DNA from: Pseudomonadota bacterium
GTDB taxonomy: Bacteria > Pseudomonadota > Gammaproteobacteria > Burkholderiales > Burkholderiaceae_B
Length of the DNA: 44,037 bases
Assembly: GCA_023387815.1 (NCBI GenBank)
Contig: JAEWHK010000073.1
Span: forward strand, 1 to 44,037
Direction: 5' to 3'
The notes below the pieces were generated by a model. That model had not been told where the DNA came from. It saw only the letters and a list, made by a program, of their open reading frames with translations, and made no database searches. This document shows, piece after piece, positions 41,720-44,037 of the stretch; position 1 is the first letter of the stretch, and each line of letters begins with the position of its first letter. A program made the position numbers and the translations under genes.

Positions 41720-43366
41720 ATGCTCCGTTCCCTGCATATCCGTGATTTTGTCATTGTTGAACAAACCGAGCTGCACTTTGACGCCGGTTTCTCGGTCTTT
41801 ACCGGCGAAACGGGCGCCGGCAAATCCATCCTGATTGATGCCCTCGCTCTGACACTGGGCGCGCGCGGCGACAGCGCCGCCATTCGCGAAGGCGCCGACA
41901 AGGCTGACATCAGCGCGATTTTTGACGTGCCCCCTTCCCTGCATCCGATGCTTGAGGAACTGGAACTGGATGACGAGGAGCTGGTGCTGCGCCGCGTGAT
42001 CGATCGCAGCGGCAAATCCCGTGCCTTCATCAATGGCGTGCCCGCTACGCTGGCTCAGCTCAAAACAATCAGCGCCCATTTGCTGGATATACACGGTCAG
42101 CACGCCCATCAAAAGCTATTGCAGCGCCATGAACAGCGTATTTTGCTGGATGCTCACGGCCAGCTGGAAGCACTTGTTGCGCAAATCAACACACACTGGA
42201 AAGACTGGCAACAGGCCCGTCAGAAACTGGAACATGCCCGCAGTAATCAGCGTGAAGCGCAGGCAGAGCAGGAGCGTCTGGAGTGGCAACTGAATGAAAT
42301 CAGCCGACTCAATCCAGGTAAGGATGAATGGGTTACCATCAATGCCGACTACAACCGCCTGGCCAACGCATCAGCCCTGATGGAAGGCGCCGCCGGTGCG
42401 CTGAATCTACTTGATGGCGAAGAAGCGTCGGCGCTGAATGCGTTGAACGCCGCCATGCATCAGATCGAGCCATTGCTGCGCAATGATCAGGGACTGCAAG
42501 GCATTTACGATGCCCTGGAATCTGCCCGCATTGCCGCGACCGAAGCCGCCTCTGATCTGGGCAGTTATCTGGACAAGGCCGATCTTGATCCGGCTCGTCT
42601 GGCGGAAACCGAAGAGCGCATGAGCGCCATGTTCAACATGGCACGTAAATTTCGACTGGAACCTGAAGAACTATACGATCGCCAGCAGGAACTTAGCAAC
42701 GCACTGGAAGCACTCAGCGACGCATCGGATCTGGCCGGACTCGAACAGCAGGTGACCCGGCATGAAACGGCGTATCGCGAAGTGGCAGAAAAAATCACAA
42801 AAGCACGCAAGACGACAGCCGGGACGCTTTCCCAGGCGGTCACCAAAGCGCTGCAGACGCTCGCCATGAAAGGCAGCACATTTGAAATTACCATTGAGCC
42901 CGCCGAGCCCGGTGCCGCAGGCATGGACAACGTGCAGTTCAATGTGGCCGCCCATGCGGGCAGCGAACCTCGCCCGCTGGCCAAAGTGGCATCTGGCGGT
43001 GAACTGGCGCGTATTTCCCTGGCCCTGTCAGTTATGGCCAATCAGGCACATCAGGTGCCTACGCTCATTTACGATGAGGTTGATACCGGCATTGGTGGCG
43101 CGGTTGCCGAGGTTGTGGGCAAATTGCTGCGCGATCTGGGTCGGCAGCATCAGGTACTTTGCGTGACCCACCTGCCCCAGGTCGCGGCCTGCGCGCACCA
43201 TCATTTTGAAGTTCAGAAAAAACAGGGTAAGCGCGAAACAGTATCACGCATTGAACTGCTTGATGATAAGGCACGCGTGGAAGAAGTTGCCCGTATGCTG
43301 GGCGGCGTCAAAATTACCGCAACCACGCGCGACCATGCGCGCGAGATGCTGACGCACGCTGATTGA
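41720..43366 (+). CDS. recN: DNA repair protein RecN
   Basis: This 548-residue SMC-like ATPase works in double-strand break repair. Walker A is GETGAGKS (residues 29-36). Long coiled coils rich in Gln, Glu, Ala and Arg (about 150-360) flank a central hinge. The C-terminal half has the ABC signature VASGGELARISLALSVM, Walker B LIYDEVDTGIGGAVAEVVG and the H-loop CVTHLPQVAACAHHHF. The final bases of the gene overlap the first unit of a 14-base repeat. No LexA-type site was seen ahead of it. Confidence 0.97.
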   Translation: MLRSLHIRDFVIVEQTELHFDAGFSVFTGETGAGKSILIDALALTLGARGDSAAIREGADKADISAIFDVPPSLHPMLEELELDDEELVLRRVIDRSGKSRAFINGVPATLAQLKTISAHLLDIHGQHAHQKLLQRHEQRILLDAHGQLEALVAQINTHWKDWQQARQKLEHARSNQREAQAEQERLEWQLNEISRLNPGKDEWVTINADYNRLANASALMEGAAGALNLLDGEEASALNALNAAMHQIEPLLRNDQGLQGIYDALESARIAATEAASDLGSYLDKADLDPARLAETEERMSAMFNMARKFRLEPEELYDRQQELSNALEALSDASDLAGLEQQVTRHETAYREVAEKITKARKTTAGTLSQAVTKALQTLAMKGSTFEITIEPAEPGAAGMDNVQFNVAAHAGSEPRPLAKVASGGELARISLALSVMANQAHQVPTLIYDEVDTGIGGAVAEVVGKLLRDLGRQHQVLCVTHLPQVAACAHHHFEVQKKQGKRETVSRIELLDDKARVEEVARMLGGVKITATTRDHAREMLTHAD

Positions 43367-43432
43367 TCCGGCCCGTTTGATTCGCGCAGATTGATTCGCG
43401 CCGTTTTATTCGCCCGCTCCGATTCAAGCGGA
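43363..43432. repeat. Degenerate 14-base tandem repeat at the recN stop, five units
   Basis: Units start at 43363, 43377, 43391, 43405 and 43419. The second and third, TTGATTCGCGCAGA and TTGATTCGCGCCGT, match at 12 of 14 bases; the others match the third at 11, 10 and 8 of 14. The first unit contains the recN TGA (43364-43366). Confidence 0.75.
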
Positions 43433-43434
43433 AT

Positions 43435-43458
43435 GAAGCATGCCGAAAAGCATGCTTC
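43435..43458. terminator. Hairpin between converging recN and fur
   Basis: GAAGCATGC (43435-43443) and GCATGCTTC (43450-43458) form a perfect nine-base-pair stem with a six-base loop, seven bases from the fur stop. No long T-run follows on either side, so it may be a shared weak terminator. Confidence 0.6.
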
Positions 43459-43464
43459 CTCCGA

Positions 43465-43899
43465 TCAACGGCGATGACGGTTTTCGCAGTCTCCGCAAAT
43501 ACCATAGAGCACCATGGCATGGCTTTCAAGTGTGAAGTTATTGTCTTTGGCCACTTTAGCCTGACGCTTCTCGATTTCCGGATCGGAAAACTCAACCACT
43601 TTACCGCATGCAGAACACACCAGGTGATCGTGGTGCGCACCGTCGTCAAGTTCGTAAACTGCCTTGCCGTTGTCGAACTGGCTTCTGGACAGAATACCGG
43701 CCTGCTCGAACTGAGTCAGCACGCGGTATACGGTGGCCAGACCAATATCGACGTTTTCGGAAATAAGCAGGCGATAAACATCTTCCGCGCTAAGATGGCG
43801 GATTTCAGCCTTGCGGAAGATATCCAGAATCTTAAGCCGTGGGAAAGTGGCTTTGAGACCCATACTTTTCAATTCACTGGGATCATGTAATTCGTTCAA
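43465..43899 (-). CDS. fur: Ferric uptake regulator Fur
   Basis: The 144-residue iron-responsive repressor has the winged helix (HLSAEDVYRLLISENVDIGLATVYRVLTQFEQAGIL). The metal-binding half holds HHDHLVCSACGKVVEF and the second Cys pair CGDC, the structural zinc site, plus His and Glu ligands of the sensing site. It represses iron uptake genes and often itself. It faces recN and has a promoter with a partial Fur box near the right window edge. Confidence 0.97.
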   Translation of the reverse strand: MNELHDPSELKSMGLKATFPRLKILDIFRKAEIRHLSAEDVYRLLISENVDIGLATVYRVLTQFEQAGILSRSQFDNGKAVYELDDGAHHDHLVCSACGKVVEFSDPEIEKRQAKVAKDNNFTLESHAMVLYGICGDCENRHRR

Positions 43900-44004
43900 G
43901 GCTCGCTCGCTGAGAAATAGGAGGTGGATGGAGTATTGCGGAAAACACGCTTCCGACTAATTTTTGAGATTACCTGGCTAAACAATCCTATTGATTGCCC
44001 AGAA

Positions 44005-44033
44005 CTATTATCATAACGCTTTTACGAGTCCAA
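44005..44033 (-). promoter_or_regulatory. fur promoter with partial Fur box
   Basis: On the minus strand TTGGAC (44028-44033), 17 bases, and TAATAG (44005-44010) fit a sigma-70 promoter about 100 bases ahead of fur. ATGATAAT (44007-44014) overlaps the -10 and matches eight consecutive bases of the 19-base Fur box; the other half is poor. Confidence 0.5.
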
Positions 44034-44037
44034 ATAC

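Overview
The window looks like chromosomal DNA of a betaproteobacterium of the family Alcaligenaceae, possibly an Advenella relative. This is inferred from three things: the block hrcA-hemH-(MOSC)-grpE-dnaK-dnaJ facing nadK-recN and fur, several Bug-type (TctC-like) solute receptors, and a moderate G+C content. No rRNA, tRNA, CRISPR array, transposase or phage gene was seen. No gap between genes exceeds 300 bases; the largest (5692-5953, 8342-8590, 25122-25393, 36727-36969, 10340-10573) carry repeats, promoters or terminators described below.

Region 1 (1-8341, all minus): ftsK, lolA, rarA, serS, yaaA and an MFS exporter that runs off the left edge. This is the leucine-responsive-regulator-side housekeeping order (ftsK-lolA-rarA-serS) common in proteobacteria. 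Region 2 (8591-11602): trxB and an Smr-domain gene (plus) facing trhO (minus). Region 3 (11767-19435) is an accessory carboxylic acid catabolism island: tcuB-tcuA with a divergent GntR/FCD regulator, a Bug receptor, a LysR regulator, and a D-tartrate dehydratase followed by a second Bug receptor. The tcuA and first Bug promoters share a near-identical 16-base operator-like word, which suggests one regulon.

Region 4 (19606-25822): isocitrate dehydrogenase, a large membrane-bound Pls/PosA-type single-module peptide synthetase (A-T-membrane/left-handed helix), and a DUF1841 gene. Region 5 (25985-28979): two small c-type cytochromes divergent from a MoxR ATPase and a CoxE-like VWA protein. Region 6 (29146-33456): the molybdate operon modA-modB-modC-modE with a ModE box over the -10 of the modA promoter, preceded by a protein built of two methylglyoxal-synthase-like domains, only one of which keeps the catalytic residues.

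Region 7 (33582-40604, minus) is the heat-shock block hrcA-hemH-MOSC-grpE-dnaK-dnaJ. grpE and dnaK each have a good sigma-32-type promoter, and no CIRCE element was seen. Region 8 holds nadK-recN (plus) and fur (minus).

The most unusual features are: the two-domain methylglyoxal-synthase-like protein; the Pls-like synthetase with an acidic residue in its predicted pocket; the shared operator of region 3; and a recurring pattern of short tandem repeats (8, 13, 14 and 21 bases) lying directly against the stop codons of smr, hrcA, recN and ftsK. No wholly new multi-gene system could be shown from sequence alone.
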